28,609 bases of DNA, taken from an uncultured Prevotella sp. Its GTDB lineage: Bacteria > Bacteroidota > Bacteroidia > Bacteroidales > Bacteroidaceae. Position numbers and translations under genes: made by a program. The notes below the pieces were generated by a model. The model did not search any database, was not told the DNA's origin, and saw only the letters and a list, made by a program, of their open reading frames with translations. Positions 15,359 to 27,800 of this stretch are shown piece by piece. The DNA is taken from NCBI GenBank assembly GCA_905210845.1, contig CAJLYG010000018.1, forward strand, positions 1 through 28,609, written 5' to 3'. Numbering within the stretch: the first letter of the stretch is position 1; every line of letters begins with the position of its first letter.

Positions 15359-16453
15359 ATGCCTATGTCTAAGTCAAGACGTCTGAAAGATTTCTTGTCC
15401 TCAAGCTACATCGAAGCTGCCAACCGCCTGAACTCAAAAACAGCAAAGCGTAAGATCGTGGCCTATGTGGAAAGTTATGATGATATTTTTTTCTGGCGTA
15501 CCGTTCTCTCCTCATTCGAGGACGATACAAGATATTTCGAGGTGATGCTGCCTTCCCACGGGAAATTGGAACGGGGTAAGAAGGCTGCCATCATGAACAT
15601 GCTGCGTGGAAAAGTGGGAGAGGCGATGATCGCATGCGTGGATGCGGATTATGATTACCTGATACAAGGGGCTTCCCCACAGTCGAAGGAGATTCTGGAG
15701 AATCCCTATATTTTCCATACCTATGCGTATGCCATTGAGAATCTGCAGTGCTACGCACCCAGCCTGCATGACGTATGCGTAGCTGTTACCTTGAACGATC
15801 ATCCCATCTTTGATTTCAAGGAATACATGGCTTTGTTCTCGGAGGCTATCTTCCCTCTCTTCGTGTGGAACATCTGGTATTACCGGAGCACACATTATTC
15901 CGAATTTACCATGACTGACTTTAATAAAGTGATAGAACTGGGAGGGTTCAGTCTCATGAATCCCATGGCTGCAATCGTTAACATCCGTCGAAAGGTTGAC
16001 AGGAAGGTAAGACAACTCCAAAGCCAAAACCCTGGTGCCAAGGACAGCTACCAAAAGGTAAAGGCATCTTTAAAGGCATTAGGGGTCACGCCTGAAACTA
16101 CCTATTTATATATACAGGGGCATCATCTCTTTGACAAGGTGGTAGTGCCTATTATGTATAAAGTGTGTGACCAACTGGTAAAAGAAAGGGAAAATGAAAT
16201 CTACCGCCAGTCGGTGCACAATGCACAACTAAACAACGAATTATCTTGCTACAGCAAAAGCCTACAGGAGATCGGACCGATGCTTAAAAAGAACGCGGGA
16301 TATTATTATGCGGAACCTTTCCTAAGGATCCGGAAGGATGTAGAAGTATTCCTCAGCCGGGAACATATCGAGAAGACGGAATTAGAGAAAGAAGCAGAAG
16401 AAAGAAGAGAAATGTTAAGGACAGAAAGGAAAGAGGATCAGCGATACGGCTGA
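15359..16453 (+). CDS. DUF4435 (Toprim-like) protein, candidate effector
   Basis: A 364-residue soluble protein. The Toprim signature is visible as Glu38 in AYVESYDDIFFW (the usual motif is VEGxDDxxFW; the glycine is replaced by Ser-Tyr) and Asp95/Asp97/Asp99 in ACVDADYDYL, with YAIENLQC at 125-131 typical of DUF4435. The metal-binding acidic residues are thus kept. The C-terminal third is helical and highly charged. DUF4435 proteins occur as AriB in PARIS and with OLD-like ATPases, where they act as nucleases; activity here is inferred. Translation is probably coupled to the ATPase. AAGGAG just before the start is 9 bases from ATG 15365 but 3 from ATG 15359, so Met3 may be the true start. 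Confidence 0.85.
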   Translation: MPMSKSRRLKDFLSSSYIEAANRLNSKTAKRKIVAYVESYDDIFFWRTVLSSFEDDTRYFEVMLPSHGKLERGKKAAIMNMLRGKVGEAMIACVDADYDYLIQGASPQSKEILENPYIFHTYAYAIENLQCYAPSLHDVCVAVTLNDHPIFDFKEYMALFSEAIFPLFVWNIWYYRSTHYSEFTMTDFNKVIELGGFSLMNPMAAIVNIRRKVDRKVRQLQSQNPGAKDSYQKVKASLKALGVTPETTYLYIQGHHLFDKVVVPIMYKVCDQLVKERENEIYRQSVHNAQLNNELSCYSKSLQEIGPMLKKNAGYYYAEPFLRIRKDVEVFLSREHIEKTELEKEAEERREMLRTERKEDQRYG

Positions 16454-16466
16454 TCCTCTTTCCTTT
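16425..16466. terminator. Long perfect terminator hairpin overlapping the DUF4435 stop
   Basis: An 18-base perfect stem, AAAGGAAAGAGGATCAGC (16425-16442) with 16449-16466, closes on a 6-base loop and is followed by TATTT. The stop codon at 16451-16453 lies inside the 3' arm, so the last coding bases form the 5' arm. It also faces the convergent beta-galactosidase gene, whose stop is at 16486. Confidence 0.85.
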
Positions 16467-16485
16467 TATTTCCTTCCGGCATCTT

Positions 16486-19740
<3,255 letters not shown>

Positions 19741-19829
19741 TTACTTGATAAATTTCCATTCACACTCCTTCATAACGAAAAAATACCGTAAATCGTACAT
19801 GAACACCCAACAGATTTTTCAATAAATGA

Positions 19830-19856
19830 GCAGAGCCAAGTTTACTTGAGCTCTGC
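19830..19856 (-). other. Hairpin in the gap upstream of the beta-galactosidase
   Basis: Stem GCAGAGC with GCTCTGC, extended by CAAGT-TT-ACTTG with one unpaired A. It is followed on the minus strand by an AT-rich stretch. It lies about 100 bases before the GH2 start and after the terminator at 19921-19959, so it could be a second terminator or a leader structure. The rest of the 19729-20054 gap shows no gene. Confidence 0.45.
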
Positions 19857-19920
19857 CATGGCGAGAAAAGGTGGGCGAAAGCCAACAATTTCATACTTCA
19901 TAGAGATCTTTTTGTAAAAA

Positions 19921-19959
19921 AGAAGATGTACCATAAAATAGAATTATGATACATCTTCT
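19921..19959 (-). terminator. Intrinsic terminator of the surface protein-peptide operon
   Basis: AGAAGATGTA-x-CATAA pairs with TTATG-x-TACATCTTCT (19921-19936 with 19944-19959), 15 pairs and one mismatch around a 7-base loop. On the minus strand it runs straight into a T-run, the classic intrinsic terminator. It lies 95 bases after the peptide gene stop. Confidence 0.85.
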
Positions 19960-20054
19960 GTCAATGTGCTTATTGGTATGAACAGGCATGCAATCTTGTC
20001 ATAGACTGGAGAGACCGTATTGCTTTTACTCTCTAATTGATAAAGACTGCCTCT

Positions 20055-20240
20055 CTAATCCCAATTCTCATCGTAGCCCCAAATTAATTCTTTAGCACCT
20101 GCCTCAAAATCTTCACTGCTGTCTTCTTGTATATCTGTTTGCACATCATCCAATGCATTCTGAATACTGGTAGCTTTCATCAATTGGTCAGTATACGTAT
20201 CCATGACTGACATACTGGGGCAAATATATGTTTTCTTCAT
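20055..20240 (-). CDS. Small acidic peptide, Prevotella MKKxYxxP type, unknown function
   Basis: A 61-residue protein of unknown function. It begins MKKTYICPSMSVMDTYTDQL, a pattern I recognise in many short unannotated Prevotella/Bacteroides proteins (MKK-aromatic-xxP, then a hydrophobic patch ending Leu-Met-x-x-Ser/Thr). The C-terminal half is very acidic and ends WGYDENWD. There is no real signal peptide, only one cysteine (Cys7), and no GG leader motif. It starts 23 bases after the stop of the 739-residue secreted protein, and a terminator follows, so the two form a transcript. Ideas include a precursor peptide, a chaperone or adaptor for the surface protein, or a regulator; none is supported directly. 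Confidence 0.7.
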   Translation of the reverse strand: MKKTYICPSMSVMDTYTDQLMKATSIQNALDDVQTDIQEDSSEDFEAGAKELIWGYDENWD

Positions 20241-20263
20241 TTCTTACTTCGGTTTTATAGTCA

Positions 20264-22483
20264 TCACTTAACAAATACTTTTTTGCCATTCACGATGTAA
20301 ATACCCTTTGGAAGGCTGTCCACATGATCTGCATTCTCGCTTACTCGCTGTCCATTCAGATTATAAACTCCTGAACGCACGGATGAGCTTGCCATATTGG
20401 ATACCTTGATACCATCAATCGCAGTAGTGCCATCTACGATACCATTAATACTGAAGTCAATAGCTTTTGCCTGAGAGGCACTCAAGGCTTGCAGCCATCC
20501 CCGGAATCCTTTTGTCTTCGTTCCGGCGGTTCGGTAAAACCAAAGACCAGCGGTCTCACTACTGCCACCCTTCAGAACATAGCTGTTAGATGGGATGTAT
20601 GCTGTTTTATCATGATTGATATAAGTCCCAGCGAATTGTACATGTGCTCCGCCTACGGTCTCGTAGCCACTCTCACCGGAAACCTGTGCCGTAAAAGCAT
20701 CTGTCTGACCATAGCTTACCTGTGGAATTGTATAGTAACTGCCCGTGAGTTTTATATTATCTGGATCTGCGGTAGCAGACACCTCTGCTTGACCCTTGTC
20801 CTCTCCCTTTGCAGGTTTGATGATATAGAGCTTTCCTGCCTCAATTGTCTTGGTCTCCTCGAAATACATACGACTGGGATGGTCTTGATTAATCGCACCC
20901 TTGAAAGCTGACACAATAGTACCAGCACCGAAAACGCTCTGTATCTGGTTCTCATTCAAAGAGATCGGCAGAACCAAGGAGTTCCACTTGCCTTCATTCA
21001 GGTTACGATGGAGATAGATCGTGGATTTCTCTTTCCGCGCATCATCTGTATTCTGCGTATTCATATAATCGATGGAAGTTCTCTCTTCGTCTAAGATGAC
21101 TTCATTGGGTGAAGTACCTAAGTAATAGATCTGGAAATTATCGAAACTGGTCCAAGCATCAGCATCCGCGCCTTCCACTTTTATACCAAAGGTCAACGTT
21201 TGCATGGTTGAATTTTTTTCTTCCACGTAGACAAGCACACTGGAAGTATTTGGATAAGATTCTTTGTCATCTATGATTTCCGCCCTATTCACTTCGTTAT
21301 AGGCTTCAATATAAGTATTGGGCCTGGACGAAACCATCAGGACATCATCCTCTGCATATTCTGTACGCTTTGTTGTCTTTGTCGTAGCTTCCCCTACAGA
21401 AGCGAAAAGCTTAGAAGTGCCCTTTGACCCAGTCGTGATAGCATGGCATCTTACCTGATACCATCCAGCTCGGAAAATCCCGTTCAAGGTCTGGTACACC
21501 TTACCGTTAGAACCGTGAATATTCGCTGTCCATTGTCCACCGGTAGTCATCTGCGAATTGTCCGCAGGATTGCCATTCCCCACATAATAGGTGTATCCTG
21601 ATCCCGTGCTATATGCATCAGATGGAGAATGCTGGTAAGTTCCATCCGAATACTCGCCGTTAATCAAAGAACTACCATCTGCAATTTTCCATTCTGATAT
21701 GGCAAGGTCATTACGTGAAAAGTCGTAATCATGCATTAGGAAGGTACCTGGAGCAGGCTTGGCTGTAGAGGCATCAGCATTCGTGAACTTCTCCTTGTAC
21801 TCTGTCTTCGAAACAAGAATCCATTGGTCAGATTTATCAGACGGGAGGTTTTCTTTCAGGAAAGCATTGATATAATCCGCCAAGTTGTCTGCATCAGACG
21901 ATGCCGTGTTATGAGATGCTACAATGTAATAATCGCCAGCAGCAAATGTTTTCTGGGTCGCTGAACCAACTGTATATTGAGTAGCAGTAGGATTATTGAT
22001 CGTGATCTGATAGATGTTACTTCCGCTGCTCACTTGGACAAACTTCAGAGTCGCACAACTGGCATCTGACCTGTCCAGATAATAGTTATACCAGTCGTGG
22101 ACAGAGTTGACGCCATTACACATCGCCAAATGCCCTGTTGTCGTACTCGAACTACTTTCATTCACATGCAGTTTGAAGGTTGATTCTAACTGATAGCCAT
22201 CCGTATCACTCCCGGAGATCAAGAACTCCTGTGCTACCTCCGACAAGACAGCCTCTGTGCCCCAGCGACCTCCACGACCGAGCCAAAGCTGTTTGCCAAC
22301 ATTGTAAAGAAATACAGTATTGTCATCGCTACCCGATGTAGCACTGGCAGCTGTAGAGGGAGTTACCCCCGTCCAATCCGTTGAAATCACTGTAGTAGAC
22401 TGTGCGACGCAGGGCCTACTCCATCCCAACAAGCTTACGAGAAGCATTGTATAAACCACAATGCAAAGCGTATTCTTTTTCAT
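20264..22483 (-). CDS. Large secreted surface protein with C-terminal sorting tail
   Basis: A 739-residue protein of unknown function. A signal peptide covers about residues 1-27 (hydrophobic IVVYTMLLVSLLGW, cleavage near CVAQS). The mature protein is rich in Ser, Thr, Gly, Tyr and Asp and predicted mostly beta, with an FDNFQIYYLG strand (about 460) such as ends carbohydrate-binding-like modules, and an NSLVLPISLNENQI segment seen in other Prevotella surface proteins. The last 40 or so residues (VYNLNGQRVS ... LPKGIYIVNGKKVFVK) match the C-terminal tail of Prevotella proteins exported by a type IX-like system. It probably reaches the cell surface; adhesion or glycan binding is a guess. It precedes the 61-residue peptide gene by 23 bases. 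Confidence 0.85.
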   Translation of the reverse strand: MKKNTLCIVVYTMLLVSLLGWSRPCVAQSTTVISTDWTGVTPSTAASATSGSDDNTVFLYNVGKQLWLGRGGRWGTEAVLSEVAQEFLISGSDTDGYQLESTFKLHVNESSSSTTTGHLAMCNGVNSVHDWYNYYLDRSDASCATLKFVQVSSGSNIYQITINNPTATQYTVGSATQKTFAAGDYYIVASHNTASSDADNLADYINAFLKENLPSDKSDQWILVSKTEYKEKFTNADASTAKPAPGTFLMHDYDFSRNDLAISEWKIADGSSLINGEYSDGTYQHSPSDAYSTGSGYTYYVGNGNPADNSQMTTGGQWTANIHGSNGKVYQTLNGIFRAGWYQVRCHAITTGSKGTSKLFASVGEATTKTTKRTEYAEDDVLMVSSRPNTYIEAYNEVNRAEIIDDKESYPNTSSVLVYVEEKNSTMQTLTFGIKVEGADADAWTSFDNFQIYYLGTSPNEVILDEERTSIDYMNTQNTDDARKEKSTIYLHRNLNEGKWNSLVLPISLNENQIQSVFGAGTIVSAFKGAINQDHPSRMYFEETKTIEAGKLYIIKPAKGEDKGQAEVSATADPDNIKLTGSYYTIPQVSYGQTDAFTAQVSGESGYETVGGAHVQFAGTYINHDKTAYIPSNSYVLKGGSSETAGLWFYRTAGTKTKGFRGWLQALSASQAKAIDFSINGIVDGTTAIDGIKVSNMASSSVRSGVYNLNGQRVSENADHVDSLPKGIYIVNGKKVFVK

Positions 22484-22561
22484 AAGTCTAATTTATTAAT
22501 TATTTAGTGTAAGTCTATTCTTTTTGCGCCGTTGCTTCCCGCAACTCTTATAAATATGCCA

Positions 22562-22569
22562 CAAAATTA
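22562..22569 (-). promoter_or_regulatory. Possible -7 box of the surface protein operon
   Basis: On the minus strand TAATTTTG fits TAnnTTTG, about 78 bases before ATG 22483. No -33 TTTG is seen. The proposed leader holds a small hairpin GTTGC-GGGAA-GCAAC (22531-22545). In the 180-base gap to the kinase stop I see nothing else. Confidence 0.35.
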
Positions 22570-22663
22570 TGAAATATTTCTTTAGCTTTTATCACTTAAA
22601 ATGTTATTTTGTGTTAATCCAATTCAATTTCTCCCTAATCTACAAGAGAGAGAATGAGCCCTT

Positions 22664-23851
22664 TCAGCGATAAGAAGGAAAGATAACTTTAAATTGGGTA
22701 CCCTCACCTTCCCTGGAAGAAACGACGATGGTGGCATCCAACTTTTCCAAGATAGCTTTTGACAAAGCGAGCCCAATACCTTTGCCAGTTACACTTCCTG
22801 TATTAGAAGCCCGAAAGAAAGGTTCAAAAATATGCTTAAGATCGGAGGGAGGGATGCCGATACCCTTGTCTTCTACCATCAAGACTCCCTGATTGATCGT
22901 CACCACAACGGAATGACCATTGGAATATTTCACTGCATTGCTGACCAGATTGTGGAGGGCAATCCGAAGCAATTCCACGTCTGTCATCAACGTGAAATCA
23001 TGTAAGACATGGACTTCTACCTGTGGTTGCCGTTCACGATCAATCAAGGCTGAGATACGCACAGGTTCCAGACTCCCTTTCCCTATTCTTCCATCCCGTG
23101 CATGGGAAAATTGAAGCAGCTCCTTCATGATCAGGATGATCCTTTGGGTTTCCTCAGCAATACGACGAAGGACATCCTTATACTCTTCAGGCTGATGGTC
23201 TGACATCAAGGCTACCTCACACTCCCCCTGAATAGCCGTGAGAGGATTATTGATTTCATGAGAAGCATTATTGACGAACATCTTCTCCGTCTGATAGTCC
23301 TTATCAATGCGGTTGAGCATGCGAATGGCATAGAGGCGGCTGATGAGGAAAAGCGTGAAAGAAGAAAGGACAATTAGCAATAACATCGCCCACCGTAAGG
23401 TGTAGTTGATGTCCTTGATAAAAGGATTACGACTTAAGACGACAACGGCAAAGGTTCCCGTATTGTCGTAATAGATAAATGCTGTACCCGCCAACTGGTC
23501 TTTCTCGAAGTTCACGGTCTCATTGGCATAGAGCTTCTTCATCTGCGAAGGATCCAAATAGACAGAAAGGCGGGTCCTCGCCTGTTTCTTGTCAGCCAGA
23601 TTGATAAACAACTCTCGGGACGTTGGTATTGAGCGTTTCCGCTGCAAGATGACATTACGGTATTTCACCGGATCAAGTTCATCTTTCGAGAATTTCTCTT
23701 CTGCTACTGCATGGGCCTTTTCTTCAAGATAATGATAATAAATGTTCCGCGTATAATTAGAAGTGCAGACGTAGAAGATCAAACTGGTGATTGTGACCAG
23801 TCCGATGGTGATGCCAGAATAGATCAATGATATTTTCTTTCCTGTATTCAT
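22664..23851 (-). CDS. Sensor histidine kinase of the metal efflux cluster
   Basis: A 395-residue membrane sensor kinase. Segments near residues 8-30 and 152-172 enclose a periplasmic sensor region of about 120 residues. HisKA carries the phosphoacceptor His198 in NNASHEINNPLTAI, and HATPase_c shows LVSNAVKYSNG, DKGIGIPPSDLKHIFEPFFRA and GKGIGLALSK. It follows the response regulator by 10 bases, both downstream of an RND metal pump, so a CusS/CzcS-like role sensing periplasmic metal is the natural inference. The periplasmic region has no cysteines or histidine cluster that would name the metal. Confidence 0.88.
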   Translation of the reverse strand: MNTGKKISLIYSGITIGLVTITSLIFYVCTSNYTRNIYYHYLEEKAHAVAEEKFSKDELDPVKYRNVILQRKRSIPTSRELFINLADKKQARTRLSVYLDPSQMKKLYANETVNFEKDQLAGTAFIYYDNTGTFAVVVLSRNPFIKDINYTLRWAMLLLIVLSSFTLFLISRLYAIRMLNRIDKDYQTEKMFVNNASHEINNPLTAIQGECEVALMSDHQPEEYKDVLRRIAEETQRIILIMKELLQFSHARDGRIGKGSLEPVRISALIDRERQPQVEVHVLHDFTLMTDVELLRIALHNLVSNAVKYSNGHSVVVTINQGVLMVEDKGIGIPPSDLKHIFEPFFRASNTGSVTGKGIGLALSKAILEKLDATIVVSSREGEGTQFKVIFPSYR

Positions 23852-23861
23852 CGCTTATCCT

Positions 23862-24557
23862 TCATTGATCAGAATTTCTCCGGAAACAATATCCTGTCCC
23901 CACAACGGTTTGGATGAACTTATGTTCAAATCCATCATCTATTTTCTGCCTGAGATACCTCACATAGACATCGACGACATTCGTGTTGGTATCAAAATCC
24001 TTGTCCCATACGTCCTTCAATAGTTGCCTACGGGAAAGGATCTCTCCCTCATGCTCCATAAGATATTGAAGCAACCGGTATTCCTTGACACTCAGATCAA
24101 ATGCTTTCCCTTCTCGGATTGCCTTGTGGGAAGAGGCGTCTATTTGCAAGTCGCCACATACGGTCAGATGATTGTCCTTATCTAATTCCACTCGCCTCAG
24201 CAAAGCTTGGATATGAGCGAGCAGTTCCATAAACTTAAAAGGCTTGGCAATATACTCATCAGCACCGGCTTGTAATCCCATCACGATGTCGTCCGTCGTA
24301 TCTAATGCTGTAAGCATGAGCACCGGCAGATGATATCCTAAATGCTCGCGAATGTGCTGGCAGACCTCGATACCACTCATCCCCGGCATCCGGATATCTA
24401 AGATAACCAGGTTGAAATCAGCTCCCTGCCGAAGCAATGACCACGCATCCGTGCCATTATTGACAACGGTCACTTCATAGTCAAAATTCTGTAGTCCACG
24501 ACTCACGAAATCAGAGATGTTTTCCTCGTCTTCCGCCATCAGTATTTTCTTTGTCAT
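23862..24557 (-). CDS. OmpR-family response regulator of the metal efflux cluster
   Basis: A 231-residue regulator. Receiver domain: acidic pocket AEDEE near residues 8-12, phosphoacceptor Asp54 in VILDIRMPGMSG, ALD and YIAKPF. The C-terminal winged helix contains LSVKEYRLLQYLMEHEGEILSR and the recognition helix VVDVYVRYLRQKID, of the CusR/CopR/CzcR type. ATG 24557 is chosen because it keeps the first beta strand (KKILMAEDE). The first 47 bases overlap the end of the HMA-like ORF, and a -7 box upstream suggests an independent promoter. Confidence 0.92.
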   Translation of the reverse strand: MTKKILMAEDEENISDFVSRGLQNFDYEVTVVNNGTDAWSLLRQGADFNLVILDIRMPGMSGIEVCQHIREHLGYHLPVLMLTALDTTDDIVMGLQAGADEYIAKPFKFMELLAHIQALLRRVELDKDNHLTVCGDLQIDASSHKAIREGKAFDLSVKEYRLLQYLMEHEGEILSRRQLLKDVWDKDFDTNTNVVDVYVRYLRQKIDDGFEHKFIQTVVGTGYCFRRNSDQ

Positions 24558-24867
24558 ATCGCCTCAAGTCACACTTTTGGTTACAAAGATAATCATTTAT
24601 TTGTTTTCTCAGTCGCCTGCCCGATATTTTTGTATGGTCGTAAACGAAAGACAAGCACTGGCTGTCTGGATTCCAGTCTGCCATGTAAACGCCATAGAAT
24701 GAACATGCTACGGAATCGATACTTGGTTTCATCTCCCGCGAGGCTCGGCAGAGAATCTGAATACGGGTCTGATGGGTATGTCCTTGGATCCTACCCATAA
24801 AGCCAAAACCCAAGAGACACCCTAAGACCACTATTTTGAGATTATGACAACTTCCGCATATTAACAT
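24511..24867 (-). CDS. Small HMA-like protein lacking the CxxC metal site
   Basis: A 118-residue ORF bridging the pump and regulator genes. Residues 9-25 are hydrophobic after a short N-terminus, like a signal or anchor (LKIVVLGCLLGFGF). Residues 35-93 fit the heavy-metal-associated (HMA) ferredoxin-like pattern of Bacteroidota: a first strand RIQIL, then GVYMADWNPDSQCLSFVYDHTKIS, matching GVxxAxWNxxxxxLxxxYDxxKxS, then a helix LRKQINDYL. Where HMA proteins have CxxC, counting back from GV59-60 gives Ser43 and Met46, so the usual metal site is missing. It overlaps the pump by 26 bases and the regulator by 47. It could be a real accessory protein, a decayed HMA gene, or a chance ORF; the domain call rests on pattern only. 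Confidence 0.5.
   Translation of the reverse strand: MLICGSCHNLKIVVLGCLLGFGFMGRIQGHTHQTRIQILCRASREMKPSIDSVACSFYGVYMADWNPDSQCLSFVYDHTKISGRRLRKQINDYLCNQKCDLRRYDKENTDGGRRGKHL
24584..24591 (-). promoter_or_regulatory. -7 box of the metal regulator-kinase operon
   Basis: On the minus strand TATCTTTG, the exact Bacteroidota -7 consensus, ends 26 bases before ATG 24557. There is no TTTG at the -33 position. It lies inside the HMA-like ORF (residues NDYLC). Confidence 0.55.
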
Positions 24868-27800
24868 GTTGATATACTTTTTCTACAAACAACGGGAAGA
24901 GGAACAAGGTGAAAGTGGTGGCACCGATCAGTCCACCAATAATCACAATGGCAAGCGGGCGTTGACTCTCGCTCCCGATCCCATGACTGAGGGCTGCAGG
25001 GAGGAGTCCTAACGTTGCCATCATTGCCGTCATTAAGACACTACGGATGCGAGTGTGCATGCCCATCGTGACCGCATCATCAAGTGGATGACCATGACGG
25101 ATGAAATGCTTAATGTCCTGAATCATGATGACACCATTCTGAATACAGATTCCAAAAAGACTGATAAAGCCGATACCAGCCGAAATAGAGAAATTGAAAC
25201 CGGTCAGCAATAAGATGGCAATTCCTCCCACGGCTGCAAATGGCACATTACAGAGTACCAAGCCTGCATCACGGGCATTGCCAAAAAGCACATATAGAAT
25301 CCCGAAGATGAGCAGGATGCTAATAGGGATGACATGGGCAAGCCGAGAGGTAGCACGTTTCTGGTTCTCGAAATCGCCGCTCCACTCGATCTTGTATCCT
25401 GCGGGCAGATGCACAGCTTTCTCTACTTTGGCACGACTTTCATCAACAGCAGACCCCATATCGCGGTCGCGTACGGAGAATTTCACAGCACAATAACGGG
25501 TATGGTTCTCCCGATAGATAATCAGTGGACCCGTGATAGTCTTGATGGTCGCTAACTCTCGGATAGGGACCATCTGCCCACTTTCCGTAGGCACCTTAAT
25601 CTTGCCAATAGCCTCGGCATCATCCCGAAAAGGCTTCTCATACCGTACCACGAGATTGAACTTCCTTTCTTCTTCATACACCTGAGAGGCTGCCTTCCCG
25701 CCGATCGCCATCTCAATGATTCTCTGCACATCGTCCTTGCTAACCCCATATCGTGCCAGTCGATCCTCATCAATATTAATCTGGAGCTCAGGCTGTCCGA
25801 TGTTCCGGATAACGCCCAGATCCGTGATACCACGGATGGGCTTCATGGTCTTGTATATCTGATCGGCAATCTGCTCACTCTTATACAGGTCCTTTCCATA
25901 GACCTTAGCCACGATGGCACCTTTTACGCCACTGACAGCTTCCTCTACATTGTCACTGATAGGCTGTGAGAAGTTGAAGTCGATACCTGGATAGACACCA
26001 AGCCTACGATTCATGTCATCTATGAGCTGATCCTTCGTCCGCCCCGTCTCCCATTCTCCTTCTGGATGTAACTTCACGAAAAGTTCTATGTTATAGAATC
26101 CCGTTGCGTCTGTGCCATCGTTGGGGCGACCCGTCTGCGTCATCACATGGGTAACCTCAGGAAACGACTTGAGGATATGACGAAAGCGATTGGCAAGCTT
26201 GACACTCTCATCAAGGGATATACTCTGGGGCAACGTGGCACGCACATAGATAGAACCCTCATCCATCTCGGGAAGGAATTCCGACCCAAGCATCGAAAAG
26301 GAACCAATGCCAACGGCCATCACCACGATGGCTACCGTAATGGCCTTGCGGCTATTCCGATGGCAGCAGTCGAAGAAACGGTCGAACCATCGGTATATCC
26401 AGTCGAGAAAGCGATTTTTCTTTTCTGCCACATTTCGCTTTAACATCATGGAAGAGAGCACGGGCACCAAGGTCAGGGTGAAGATCAAGGCTCCTAATAA
26501 GGCAAAGCCTAATGTGAACGCCAATGGCGAGAACATTTTCCCTTCGACTTTCTGAAAAGAGAAGATGGGGATCAGGGCCGTGATAATAATCAGCTTTGAG
26601 AAGAACACCGACTTCGCCTTACCACGTGCTGTCTGGCGGATCATCCCTAAATGACTACGTTTGTTGAAGGCTGCCATGCCTATCTCACGCGCCTGGGCAG
26701 ACAAGGCTACAAAAAGAGCTTCCACCATCACCACAGCACCGTCAATGATAATCCCGAAGTCGATGGCTCCCATAGACAGAAGGTTGGCACTCATGCCATT
26801 CAGGTGCAAGCAGATAAAGGCAAAGAGAAGTGCCAAAGGGATGATACTCGCCACGATGACTGTCGAACGCCATTCGCGCATAAAAAGAAACACAACGAAC
26901 GTAACCAACAGAATGCCTTCTATGACATTATGAAACACAGTATGCACAGCAAGGTTTACCAAGTCATCACGATCGTAGAAAGGCTTGATCTCTACGTCTT
27001 TCGGAAGATCTTCCCTTTGGATCTCAGAGATCTTGTCCTTCAAGTCGGTGATCACCTTCGCCGCATCTTCTCCTTTGCGCATCACGACAATCCCTTCCAC
27101 GACATCATCCTCGCCATCACGTCCCACCTGTCCAAGACGGGGCTGACAACTTTCATGGACATCGGCAAGATTACGGACCAAGATGGGCGTCCCATTAACG
27201 TTCTTCACAACGATATCCCCTATTTCCTGGATATTGTTAAGAAGTCCGATACCCCGAACAACATAAGCCTGGGAGTTGCGTTCAATCACGTCTCCTCCCA
27301 CATTGACATTTGAGTTGGCAAGTGCTTGATAGAGCTCCAGGCTACTCACTCCGTACGTGGAAAGTAGGTTGGGATTGACACTCACCTCAAATGTCTTCAC
27401 CTCTCCTCCGAAACTGACGATATCGGCAACCCCAGGGACACTACGGAGCTTCCGCTCGATCACCCAATCTTGTAAGGTTTTCAGCTCCCGGACACTTCGA
27501 TGCTTGCTTGACAGGGTATAACGATAAATTTCACCAGTAGGTCCTGACAAAGGCTGAACGTCCGGGGTGACGCCATCCGGAAGGTCGGCATCGTGCAGCA
27601 AGTTATATACTTGTTGCCGAGCGAACTCATCATCTACATGGTCATCAAAGATAACGGTCACGACTGAAAGCCCAAACAAGGTCGTCGAACGGATATCCGT
27701 CTTCTTTTGCACTGAGTTCATGGCGATCTCTATGGGGATCGTCACGAACTTCTCGATCTCCTCAGCCGAACGCCCTTGCCATTGCGTGATGATGGTAACC

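Noticed and set aside
26651..27313. A 220-codon plus-strand open frame inside the RND pump gene
   Set aside because: Shadow of the pump, with low-complexity His/Lys-rich composition and no domain or promoter.
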